Shown here piece by piece: positions 1 through 5,718 of a stretch of 6,197 nt of DNA; the first letter of the stretch is position 1; every line of letters starts with the position of its first letter. The DNA comes from Candidatus Dormiibacterota bacterium (lineage in GTDB: Bacteria; Chloroflexota; Dormibacteria; Aeolococcales; Aeolococcaceae): the NCBI GenBank assembly GCA_003136295.1, contig PLDZ01000283.1, forward strand, positions 1-6,197. Direction: 5' to 3'. The notes below the pieces were generated by a model that saw only the letters and a list, made by a program, of their open reading frames with translations, was not told the origin of the DNA and searched no databases. A program made the translations under genes and the position numbers.

Positions 1-311
1 GCAAGATCGAAGCCCGTCCACGCCGCAAGGAGCTTCTTGCTCACCGGTGATCCAAGCCCCGATCGCGTGACGAAGTCGGGCGCCGTCAAGAGGACCCCGT
101 TCCTCACGACCCCAGGGAAGCCGATCGACGCGCGGTCAGCAGCCGGAAGTGGCGCGACGAGCGTCGAGAGCATGTCGACGAGTCGCTTCGGCGGGCACGG
201 ATAGGTGGTCGGGACTCGGACGCGGTGGGCCATGAGCCTGCCGCCTGCGTCAAGTACGGATGCTTTGAGACCGGTGCCACCGACATCGATCGCCAGTGTT
301 GCCGGTCGCAC
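1..311 (-). CDS. ROK-family sugar kinase, polyphosphate-glucokinase-like (5' part, cut by window edge)
   Basis: Probable cytoplasmic glucokinase that phosphorylates glucose using polyphosphate or ATP. Only about the first 103 residues are present; the 3' end lies outside the window. Translated by hand from the minus strand, the N-terminus reads VRPATLAIDVGGTGLKASVL: the DxGGT phosphate-binding loop (residues 9-13) followed by K16 is the hallmark of the ROK/actin-like ATPase fold. RVRVPT and IGFPGVVRNGVL further on match the layout of actinobacterial polyphosphate glucokinases. The sugar-binding and zinc-binding parts are not visible, so the phosphoryl donor cannot be decided. The start is uncertain. 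GTG at 311 best fits the family N-terminus, with GGAAG three bases upstream. In-frame alternatives are GTG 326/329, ATG 365, and GTG 401, which has an AGGGGG motif four bases ahead. The gene lies in tandem with the small zinc-ribbon gene and overlaps its 3' end. Confidence 0.8.
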   Translation of the reverse strand, partial: MRPATLAIDVGGTGLKASVLDAGGRLMAHRVRVPTTYPCPPKRLVDMLSTLVAPLPAADRASIGFPGVVRNGVLLTAPDFVTRSGLGSPVSKKLLAAWTGFDL

Positions 312-621
312 GATCTTCCGCGTCACCACTGAGACGAAGCATAAACCGATGGTCACGATGCCCATGCCCTGTCCGATCGGACGCGGATGCTGACCTCGCA
401 CCGTTCCCCCTGTGATCGTGCTGATATCGCTCCTCGGTCGTGGGGCTTGGCGCAGGCGAAGGGAAATGGCGTCGTGCGCACGTGACGCACTTGGCAGTGG
501 GCCGCGCTGGTACATCGACCTCCTTTGCCCTCTTGAGGCTCGGGTACGTCAGCGGTATGAACCGCTCAGTACCGCAGCTTTCACAGTGCAGACTCGGAAC
601 GCCCGGTAATCGCCTGGGCAT
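250..621 (-). CDS. Small putative zinc-ribbon protein, function unknown
   Basis: Not recognised as a named family. The 123-residue frame begins at ATG 621 with a good ribosome binding site (GGAGAG, 634-629, seven bases upstream), which argues for this start over the in-frame ATG at 678. Residues 1-53 look like a real domain: C13-x2-C16 and C45-x2-C48 make two zinc knuckles 28 residues apart, with a basic and proline-containing segment between (RFIPLTYPSLKR). This pattern suggests a single zinc-ribbon fold that might bind nucleic acid or protein. Beyond about residue 55 the sequence becomes rich in R, H, D, S and G with no recognisable structure. It also overlaps the start of the kinase gene, so the tail may be disordered or the functional gene may be shorter than the frame. 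The N-terminal domain is moderately convincing; the C-terminal part is not. Confidence 0.5.
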   Translation of the reverse strand: MPRRLPGVPSLHCESCGTERFIPLTYPSLKRAKEVDVPARPTAKCVTCARRHFPSPAPSPTTEERYQHDHRGNGARSASASDRTGHGHRDHRFMLRLSGDAEDRATGNTGDRCRWHRSQSIRT

Positions 622-849
622 CTTCGCACTCTCCCCCAGTGCGGAATCCGCCACCGAATTTTTAGAACCAGCAATCACTCCACTAGAGCCTCGTCAGTCC
701 TTTTGAAGCCCGTCCCCGAGACATCCTGAGGATGGCCGAGCGTCGAAACGGTGCATGGCGACGCCGCGTTTCGTCAACGCTTGCCCAACTCACGTCACGC
801 GCGGCATCGATCAACTGGTCAGGTCACCGTGCGGGTTAGATGCTCGGGG

Positions 850-876
850 GAGCGGGTGACGCAGTGTCACCCGCTC
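850..876. repeat. Perfect 11-bp inverted repeat (hairpin or operator)
   Basis: GAGCGGGTGAC (850-860) is followed by a five-base spacer, GCAGT, and its exact reverse complement GTCACCCGCTC (866-876). The arms are perfect. No T-run follows on either strand, so a standard intrinsic terminator is not supported. It lies 69 bases before the tetR start and 27 bases before the TetR-like palindrome. It could be a binding site for a second dimeric regulator, or an mRNA hairpin if transcription starts further upstream. Confidence 0.6.
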
Positions 877-903
877 AAGGGAGGGAGGACAGTTCGCACA
901 ATA

Positions 904-923
904 AAAACCAACGCGTCGGTTTT
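904..923. promoter_or_regulatory. Probable TetR-family operator palindrome
   Basis: A 20-bp palindrome with one mismatched pair out of ten: arms AAAACC (904-909) and GGTTTT (918-923) around an ACGCGT core (911-916). The only mismatch is A910 against C917. It ends 21 bases before the ATG of the TetR gene. Palindromes of this size and place are typical of self-regulating TetR repressors. If the proposed -10 at 933-938 is right, a bound repressor would cover the -35 region. The assignment rests on position and symmetry; binding is inferred. Confidence 0.65.
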
Positions 924-932
924 ACTGGATGG

Positions 933-938
933 TAGCAT
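933..938 (+). promoter_or_regulatory. Possible -10 element for a leaderless tetR transcript
   Basis: TAGCAT fits the TANNNT core of an actinobacterial -10 box. Its last base is seven bases before the A of the tetR ATG (945), so transcription would begin at or near the start codon. This would explain why no well-spaced Shine-Dalgarno exists; the nearest purine-rich run, GGATGG, ends 12 bases upstream. No good -35 match lies at the usual distance, and the TetR-like palindrome occupies that place. Weakly supported. Confidence 0.35.
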
Positions 939-944
939 ATCCTG

Positions 945-1547
945 ATGCCGCGCATCTCGACCGCCGCGCGTTCGGAGCGCCGGCAGCAGCTCATCGAGGC
1001 GGCGTGGCGTTGCGCTGGCCGGATGGGGTACAGCGAGCTCACCGTCGACGACATCTGCGCCGAAGCTGAAGTGAGCAAGGGTGCTTTCTACGGATACTTT
1101 TCGTCGAAGCAGGACCTGCTCATCGCGCTCCTCGAAGCGGATGCCGCCGAACTCGACGGACGGCTCGAGAGCCTCGCTCGGCGCAACATCGCCAATGTCG
1201 AGCGACTTCGCAGCTTTGCTCGCGAGATGTGCGAGCGTGGCACCGACCAAGCAAGGGTCCAGGTTCGGTCGGACCTGTGGGCTGCCATCCTCACCGAGCC
1301 TGCCATCCGTGAGCGGATGGTGTCGGCCGTCGGACGGCGCAGAGCGATGTTGCGAGGCTGGATCGAGGTTGCCGTCGCCGACGGCGAGATCACTGACATT
1401 CCGGCCAACGCATTCGCCTCGGTCCTGCTCGCACTCGGCGACGGCCTCACGCTGCACGGTTCTCTCGATCCCTCCGGGTTCCGCTGGACCAACATCGCTC
1501 GTGTCCTGGCGGCCATCTTTGCCGGACTCAGCGGCGACGAGGAGTGA
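945..1547 (+). CDS. TetR-family transcriptional regulator
   Basis: A 200-residue one-component repressor, normal length for the family. The N-terminal DNA-binding domain is clear: a basic start (ARSERRQQLIEAA, residues 8-20), then a helix-turn-helix at about residues 33-56 containing TVDDICAEAEVSKGAFYGYF and the following SSKQDLL. The turn SKGAFYGYF is the classic TetR recognition-helix motif. Residues 60-200 are helical and divergent, as expected of the dimerisation and ligand-binding domain; the ligand cannot be predicted. The ATG at 945 is chosen because the family N-terminus begins about ten residues before the first helix; no good ribosome binding site precedes it. Its stop overlaps the start of the CLC gene (GTGA). 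It most likely represses this whole operon through the palindrome at 904-923, and the inducer may be a substrate of the exporter encoded downstream. Family call is firm; target and ligand are inferred. Confidence 0.93.
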   Translation: MPRISTAARSERRQQLIEAAWRCAGRMGYSELTVDDICAEAEVSKGAFYGYFSSKQDLLIALLEADAAELDGRLESLARRNIANVERLRSFAREMCERGTDQARVQVRSDLWAAILTEPAIRERMVSAVGRRRAMLRGWIEVAVADGEITDIPANAFASVLLALGDGLTLHGSLDPSGFRWTNIARVLAAIFAGLSGDEE

Positions 1548-3379
1548 CCTCAACCGCTCGCCGGATCCACATTCCGTCAGACCTTCACCGACGAGCCCTC
1601 GACTGGGTACGAGGCACGCAGGGCGGGATCATCGCGATCGCGCTCGTGGTCGGCGCCGGCGGCGGACTCGGGGCGATCCTCTTTCGTGACCTCATCCGCT
1701 GGTTCACCCTGCTCTTCACCGGTCACAGCGATTACAGCGCCGCTGGACACGCTATCAATCCCAATGTGCCGTGGCTCGGCATCTACTTCGTCGTTCTCGC
1801 GCCCGTTGTCGGGGGCCTCATCTACGGCCCTCTGATCCAGCTCTTTGCTCCTGAAGCTCGAGGCCACGGCGTCCCCGAAGTCATGCTCGCCGTGGCTGAT
1901 CGGGGCGGGAAGATCCGACCTCAGGTGGCTGTCGTCAAGTCGCTCGCCTCAGCGATCTGCATCGGCGCGGGCGGGTCGGTGGGACGCGAAGGCCCCATCG
2001 TGCAGATTGGCTCGGCGCTGGGCTCCTCGATCGGGCAGGTGCTGCGTGTCTCCGAGAGTCGGTTGCGCTTGCTCGTCGCCTGCGGTACGGCCGCCGGTAT
2101 CTCGGCCACGTTCAACGCGCCTATCGCCGGTGTCTTCTTCGCGCTCGAGCTCATCCTCCAGGACTTCGCCGTGGACTCCTTCGGTGCTGTCGTGCTCGCC
2201 TCGGTGACCGCCGACGTCATCGGGCGCGCGGCGTTCGGCAACCAGGCGTTCCTCACGCTGCCCGCGTTCCACATCGTGTCCACCTGGGAGTTCGGCCTCT
2301 ACGCGATCCTCGGAGTGCTGGGTGGCGTTGCCGGGCTTGCATTCATCCGCATCCTGTACGGGACCGAGGACCTCCTGGATCGCATGTGGCATGGCCCCGA
2401 ATGGCTGCGTCCGGTGGCTGGTGGCGTGCTCCTCGGACTCCTGCTGCTGGCGCTCCCCGAGCTCTATGGCGTCGGCTATCCGGTACTCCAAAACGCGGTT
2501 GCCGGACAGATCGTTCTCGGGCTGCTGCTGGTGTTGCTCGTTGGCAAGATGCTCGCCACAAGCCTGACGATCGGCATCGGTGGATCCGGCGGTGTCTTTG
2601 CTCCATCACTGTTCATGGGCGCGATGCTGGGTACCGCGTTTGGTCTGGTCGCCAACATGCTGTTCCACAGTTCCGTTGCGCCCGCTGGGGCGTACGGACT
2701 CGTCGGTATGGGGGCGGTCTTCGCGGGGGCAGCACGAGCGCCGATCACAGCCGTGATCATCATCTTTGAACTCACCGGCGACTACACCATCATCCTGCCT
2801 TTGATGGTTGCGATTGTCGCGGCCACCGGGCTCAGCAATCTGTTGTCCAAAGACACTATCTACACACTCAAGCTGCGTCGGCGCGGGATCGACATTCTTC
2901 GTTCACGCAGCGCCAACCTCATGCACGAGCTTCGTGTCAGCGATGCCATGCAGCCGGTGCCAGAGCCACTCCTGGTGACGACGCCCGTGGACGACATGGT
3001 CGGCCGGTTTGCGCGGCGCGACGTAGCCGCGCTTCCCGTGGTCGATGTTGATGGCGGTTACCGCGGCGTGGTGAACGCCGGAGAGCTCGAAACCGCGTTG
3101 GGTAACGACACGTTCGACATAACCGCGGGCGACCTTGCCCACATGGCAACCGCCGTTGCACCAGACGCGCCCCTCGACACCGCGCTCTCGCAGTTCGTCC
3201 AGCAGGGCACCTCGGCACTGCCGGTTATGGACCCGGGTGGTTCGACCATCCTTGGATGGCTGACCCATCGCGACATCCTTGTCGCATACCAGACGCGCAT
3301 CGAATCCGACCGAGCCGGCACCCGCAGCTCGCAGTCTTCGGCGGTGATACCGGATCCGCCTCGGGGACCCGTGTCATGA
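1544..3379 (+). CDS. CLC-family chloride channel/antiporter with C-terminal CBS pair
   Basis: A 611-residue inner-membrane anion transporter with a CLC core (about residues 28-445) and two cytoplasmic CBS domains (about 462-519 and 525-582) that in this superfamily bind nucleotides and adjust gating. Visible signatures are GHGVP (107-111), GREGP (147-151) with gating glutamate E149, GGVFAP (349-354), and Y440, which matches the anion-coordinating tyrosine of E. coli ClcA. Two positions differ from that protein: H108 replaces the central serine, and L203 replaces the internal proton-transfer glutamate (E202 beside it is kept). Whether it is an H+/Cl- exchanger or a passive channel is therefore open, as is the preferred anion. 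The GTG start at 1544 overlaps the tetR stop (GTGA) and follows GACGAGGA, which suggests coupled translation; there is no ATG before residue 114. The 3' end overlaps the ABC ATPase by four bases (ATGA). The last 25 residues are polar and probably flexible. Confidence 0.95.
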   Translation: MTSTARRIHIPSDLHRRALDWVRGTQGGIIAIALVVGAGGGLGAILFRDLIRWFTLLFTGHSDYSAAGHAINPNVPWLGIYFVVLAPVVGGLIYGPLIQLFAPEARGHGVPEVMLAVADRGGKIRPQVAVVKSLASAICIGAGGSVGREGPIVQIGSALGSSIGQVLRVSESRLRLLVACGTAAGISATFNAPIAGVFFALELILQDFAVDSFGAVVLASVTADVIGRAAFGNQAFLTLPAFHIVSTWEFGLYAILGVLGGVAGLAFIRILYGTEDLLDRMWHGPEWLRPVAGGVLLGLLLLALPELYGVGYPVLQNAVAGQIVLGLLLVLLVGKMLATSLTIGIGGSGGVFAPSLFMGAMLGTAFGLVANMLFHSSVAPAGAYGLVGMGAVFAGAARAPITAVIIIFELTGDYTIILPLMVAIVAATGLSNLLSKDTIYTLKLRRRGIDILRSRSANLMHELRVSDAMQPVPEPLLVTTPVDDMVGRFARRDVAALPVVDVDGGYRGVVNAGELETALGNDTFDITAGDLAHMATAVAPDAPLDTALSQFVQQGTSALPVMDPGGSTILGWLTHRDILVAYQTRIESDRAGTRSSQSSAVIPDPPRGPVS

Positions 3380-4290
3380 CGGTTGTGGTGAGCGCAGAGA
3401 AGCTGACCAAGACCTTTGGCTCGCACCGTGGCATCGTCGGCGTCGACTTCATGGTTGCGGAGGGAGAGATCTTCGGGTTCCTTGGCCCGAACGGGGCCGG
3501 CAAGTCCACGACGATCCGTCTCCTGACCGGCCTCTCACACTCGACGTCCGGCACCGCGAAGGTCTTCGGACTCGACCCCATCGCCGACGCTGTCGAGATT
3601 CATCGACACGTCGGATATCTTCCAGGGGAACTCGCGCTGCACCCTCGCCTGACCGGGCAGCAGCACGTCGACTTCGCTGCCAAGGTCCGCCGTATGCAGG
3701 ACAGAACCTTCCTCCATGAACTGGTGGACCGGTTCCAGGTCGACCTCCAGCGGCCCACTCGTGCCCTCTCCAAGGGCAATCGGCACAAGATCGGCATCCT
3801 GCTCGCCGTCATGCATCGACCTGAGCTGGTGATCCTCGACGAGCCCACATCGGGACTTGACCCCCTGATGCAGGATGAGTTCGAACGTCTGATGCGTGAA
3901 CTGGTGAGCACCGGGGCGACCGTCTTCCTCTCGTCCCACGAACTCGACGAAGTGCAGCGGGTCGCGACCCGCGTCGCGATCATCAAGGACGGGCACCTCG
4001 TCGTCACCGACACGGTCGAGGCGCTGCGCCGCCGGGCACCGCGGACCATCGAGTTCTCCTTCCCGAGGACCGTCGATCCGAAGCTCTTCGCATCGATCGA
4101 GGGCGTTCAGGTCGTCGCCGCAAATGGGAAACGCATCACGTTGGCGCTCCGTGGAGCCGTAGCTCCCGTGCTTCGAGTGGCCGCCGAACTCGATCCGCTC
4201 GACGTGGTCGCGCGCCCTGCCGACCTCGACGAACTCTTCCTCACCTACTACCGAGACCAATCCGCGGAGGAGCCCGTCGATGCGCGCTGA
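3376..4290 (+). CDS. ABC transporter ATP-binding protein, drug/ABC-2 exporter type
   Basis: A 304-residue ATPase that would power export through the permease encoded next. Motifs in order are Walker A GPNGAGKST (37-45), Q-loop region GYLPGEL (80-86, no glutamine at the usual place), the signature LSKGN in place of LSGGQ (131-135), Walker B LVILDEPTSGLDP (151-163) with catalytic E156, and the H-loop histidine in FLSSHEL (H178). The C-terminal 80 residues, ending ADLDELFLTYYR, match the extension found in ATPases of the DrrA/BcrA-like ABC-2 group. The LSKGN signature and YLPGEL loop are usual for that group rather than signs of decay. The frame is open upstream, but ATG 3376 is preferred: it overlaps the CLC stop as ATGA, and the family N-terminus fits there. 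The 3' end overlaps the permease by 11 bases. The substrate is unknown; antibiotic or lipid-like compounds are common for the family. Confidence 0.94.
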   Translation: MTVVVSAEKLTKTFGSHRGIVGVDFMVAEGEIFGFLGPNGAGKSTTIRLLTGLSHSTSGTAKVFGLDPIADAVEIHRHVGYLPGELALHPRLTGQQHVDFAAKVRRMQDRTFLHELVDRFQVDLQRPTRALSKGNRHKIGILLAVMHRPELVILDEPTSGLDPLMQDEFERLMRELVSTGATVFLSSHELDEVQRVATRVAIIKDGHLVVTDTVEALRRRAPRTIEFSFPRTVDPKLFASIEGVQVVAANGKRITLALRGAVAPVLRVAAELDPLDVVARPADLDELFLTYYRDQSAEEPVDAR

Positions 4291-5068
4291 CATCGCCCTT
4301 ATCGACCTCCGCTTGCGCCGGCGAGCCCTCCTCAGCTACGTGTTGGGGATGGCGCTGTACGCGTTGGTCATCGTGGCGCTGTACCCGCAGTTCAAGGGCG
4401 CCACGAGCCTCGATCAACTCACAAAGAACGGGTCGACATTCGCGGCACTCTTCGGGGCGACGGGTTCACTGACGTCACCGAGCGGATGGCTCGACGCCAA
4501 CGTCTATGAGAACTTTCTCCCGCTTATCATGCTGCTCATCACCGTGGGCTACGGTGCGTCCTGCATTGCGGGACAGGACGAGGACGGCACGCTGTCGCTT
4601 GCCACGATCCTCCCGATATCGCGACGCGCTGTGGTGCTGCAAAAGACCGGCGCGCTGACCGTGCAGGCGCTCCTGCTGGCGATCGCAACCATGGGGTGCA
4701 TCCTCATCGGCAGACAGTTCGATCTCTCCTTCCCCCTCACGCATCTCGCCGGATTGAGTCTTGGGGTCGCGCTCCTCGGTGTCGACTTCGGGCTGTGCGC
4801 CCTCGCCGTCGGGTCGACCACCGGCAGCCGCGGGACCGCGCTCGGCGTCACCGCGGCGCTGGCCGCCACGTCGTATCTGGTGAGCTCACTTGCGCCGGTG
4901 ATCGGATGGATTCGCCCAGCTCGGTACGCTTCGCTCTTCTACTGGTCAGTCGGAAACCAGCAGCTTGCCAACGGTCTCAGCCTCGCGTCCGTCGGGGTGC
5001 TGATCTTCGTCGGGGCCCTCTTGACGCTGACCGCGGTTGCCGGGTTCCGCCGGCTCGACCTGCGCTGA
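4280..5068 (+). CDS. ABC-2 type transporter permease subunit
   Basis: A 262-residue integral membrane protein, the likely channel-forming partner of the preceding ATPase. About six hydrophobic segments are visible near residues 15-36, 78-98, 122-143, 152-180, 186-210 and 230-255. The cytoplasmic loop after the second segment (QDEDGTLSLATILPISR, 99-115) is the conserved coupling region of ABC-2 permeases, where a GTL…LP.SR pattern precedes a lysine (KT, 122-123). The ATG at 4280 is well supported: GGAGGAG (4266-4272) lies seven bases upstream, and the 11-base overlap with the ATPase gene indicates coupled translation. The first segment is followed by a long external loop (about 37-77). This is the last gene of the operon; the next gene is convergent. 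It could be half of a homodimeric exporter, since no second permease is present. The substrate is not predictable from sequence. Confidence 0.92.
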   Translation: MRADIALIDLRLRRRALLSYVLGMALYALVIVALYPQFKGATSLDQLTKNGSTFAALFGATGSLTSPSGWLDANVYENFLPLIMLLITVGYGASCIAGQDEDGTLSLATILPISRRAVVLQKTGALTVQALLLAIATMGCILIGRQFDLSFPLTHLAGLSLGVALLGVDFGLCALAVGSTTGSRGTALGVTAALAATSYLVSSLAPVIGWIRPARYASLFYWSVGNQQLANGLSLASVGVLIFVGALLTLTAVAGFRRLDLR

Positions 5069-5287
5069 TTCGATCAAGACCGTCTTTACTGCAGCCAGGC
5101 GGCGCCGACTCTCGCCCGTATCGGCTCGGTCGCTGCGGCAATGTGGCGCAGTGCTTGCGCAGCGAGCGTCGACGGCGGACGGCTGCGCCGGCTCAAGTGG
5201 ATGCACAACGTCGGCGCCCGGTGTTCGCGAAAGAGAGAAAGCGAGCCGGTGGCGCCGCCGCATGGGAGGAAATGGGGCTGATGATTC
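5069..5287. other. Convergent intergenic spacer with GC-rich hairpins
   Basis: A 219-base spacer between the rightward exporter operon and the leftward pilin gene. It holds two inverted repeats: CGCTGCG (5131-5137) with CGCAGCG (5158-5164), and the longer hairpin at 5212-5257 listed separately. No T-run follows either stem. A tiny frame after GGGAGGAA (ATG 5271, MGLMIPSC) overlaps the pilin 3' end and is not believed to be a gene. Confidence 0.5.
5212..5257. terminator. Long imperfect hairpin, candidate bidirectional terminator
   Basis: CGGCGCC (5212-5218) pairs with GGCGCCG (5251-5257). Inside it CGG (5219-5221) pairs with CCG (5246-5248) and TCGC (5225-5228) with GCGA (5241-5244), around a purine loop GAAAGAGAGAAA on the plus strand. 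That is 14 base pairs with small bulges. It lies 30 bases past the pilin stop and 143 bases past the permease stop, where converging transcripts should end. There is no U-tract, so it may act as a transcript-end stabiliser instead. Confidence 0.4.
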
Positions 5288-5494
5288 CTAGTTGCTGAGA
5301 CCGTGGCTGATGTTGGAGAACACGTTGTTTACCTGGTGGCCGACGGTCGTGAGGATGACGATGACCACGATCGCAATGAGGACGAGGATCAGGGCGTACT
5401 CGACCATCCCCTGTCCAGTCTCGTCCGAACCGTCGAGCACCTCGTGCAGTCGCGTCAACGCGAACTCACGGCAGCGAATGACCGGGGATTGCAT
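5288..5494 (-). CDS. Flp/type IVb pilin precursor
   Basis: A 68-residue pilin subunit that would be processed by a prepilin peptidase and assembled by a Tad-type secretion system into thin adhesive pili. After a charged leader (1-27) comes the class III signal: G27 followed by QGMVEY, which places the expected glutamate and tyrosine at +5 and +6 (E32, Y33) of the mature chain. A single hydrophobic helix follows (about 34-51, ALILVLIAIVVIVILTTV), then a short polar tail with VNNVFSNIS. Length and layout are those of Flp pilins. ATG 5494 has a strong Shine-Dalgarno, AGGAG (5504-5500), five bases upstream. The 27-residue leader is somewhat long but within the known range. No tad assembly genes lie in the window, so its partners must be elsewhere. 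The gene points toward the exporter operon and is downstream of the exchanger gene, 224 bases away; the long gap suggests its own promoter. Confidence 0.88.
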   Translation of the reverse strand: MQSPVIRCREFALTRLHEVLDGSDETGQGMVEYALILVLIAIVVIVILTTVGHQVNNVFSNISHGLSN

Positions 5495-5718
5495 GGCATC
5501 TCCTGAGCACTGATGAATTTGAGATCAGGTTGCAAAACCGACTTGAAAGTCGCTGAAAGAGTCTGTGACAAGTGCTCCTACCACCAAGCAACCTCGCGTG
5601 ACGAAGATGTGACGTCGGGCGCGGCTTCCCTGGGTTCGAATACGGCTGGGAGCAAGCCGAGCAAAAGGGCTCGACGTGCTGGATAACCCGGATGCGACAG
5701 GTGATGCGTGCACACGGT
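5495..5718. other. Spacer upstream of the pilin gene with palindrome and phased GTGAC motifs
   Basis: A 224-base stretch between two leftward genes that likely carries the pilin promoter. It contains a 14-bp palindrome, CGACTT-GA-AAGTCG (5539-5552), and three GTGAC motifs on the plus strand at 5565, 5598 and 5609, spaced 33 and 11 bases apart. A short inverted repeat, CGAGC (5658-5662) with GCTCG (5669-5673), follows the exchanger stop on the minus strand but has no T-run, so no terminator is called. On the minus strand TTGTCA (5571-5566) resembles a -35 box, but no good -10 box is found at the right distance. No gene was seen. Confidence 0.5.

Larger units (their letters stand above)
622..944. 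other. Divergent intergenic region between the zinc-ribbon gene and tetR
   Basis: This 323-base spacer separates leftward and rightward genes and so should hold two promoters. On the tetR side it contains a perfect inverted repeat (850-876), a TetR-type palindrome (904-923) and a possible -10 element (933-938). On the left side the only AT-rich patch is around 656-665; no convincing promoter could be assigned to it. A 7-bp inverted repeat, CGAAACG (744-750) with CGTTTCG (767-773), has a 16-base loop and no obvious role. No credible coding sequence was seen on either strand. Confidence 0.6.

Noticed and set aside
751..945. A 64-residue plus-strand frame in the divergent intergenic region.
   Set aside because: No ribosome binding site, arginine- and histidine-rich translation, and it covers the inverted repeat and the operator palindrome.
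867..1553. A 228-residue frame antisense to the tetR gene.
   Set aside because: It mirrors the TetR gene, whose helix-turn-helix is unmistakable. In GC-rich DNA long antisense frames are expected, and its translation shows no family features.
3256..3375. Extended N-terminus of the ABC ATPase starting at ATG 3256.
   Set aside because: It would add 40 residues inside the CLC gene with no family match. The ATGA overlap at 3376 gives the expected N-terminus.
3535..4293. A 252-residue antisense frame across the ABC ATPase.
   Set aside because: It lies entirely over a gene with all ABC motifs in place. Its translation is highly charged without a recognisable domain.
5271..5297. Eight-codon frame MGLMIPSC after GGGAGGAA.
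   Set aside because: The Shine-Dalgarno-like run is good, but the peptide is tiny, unsupported and overlaps the antisense 3' end of the pilin gene.
5629..5650. GGGTTCGAATAC, resembling the T-arm of a tRNA.
   Set aside because: The flanking bases do not pair as a five-base T-stem, and no acceptor or anticodon arm is found nearby; chance similarity.
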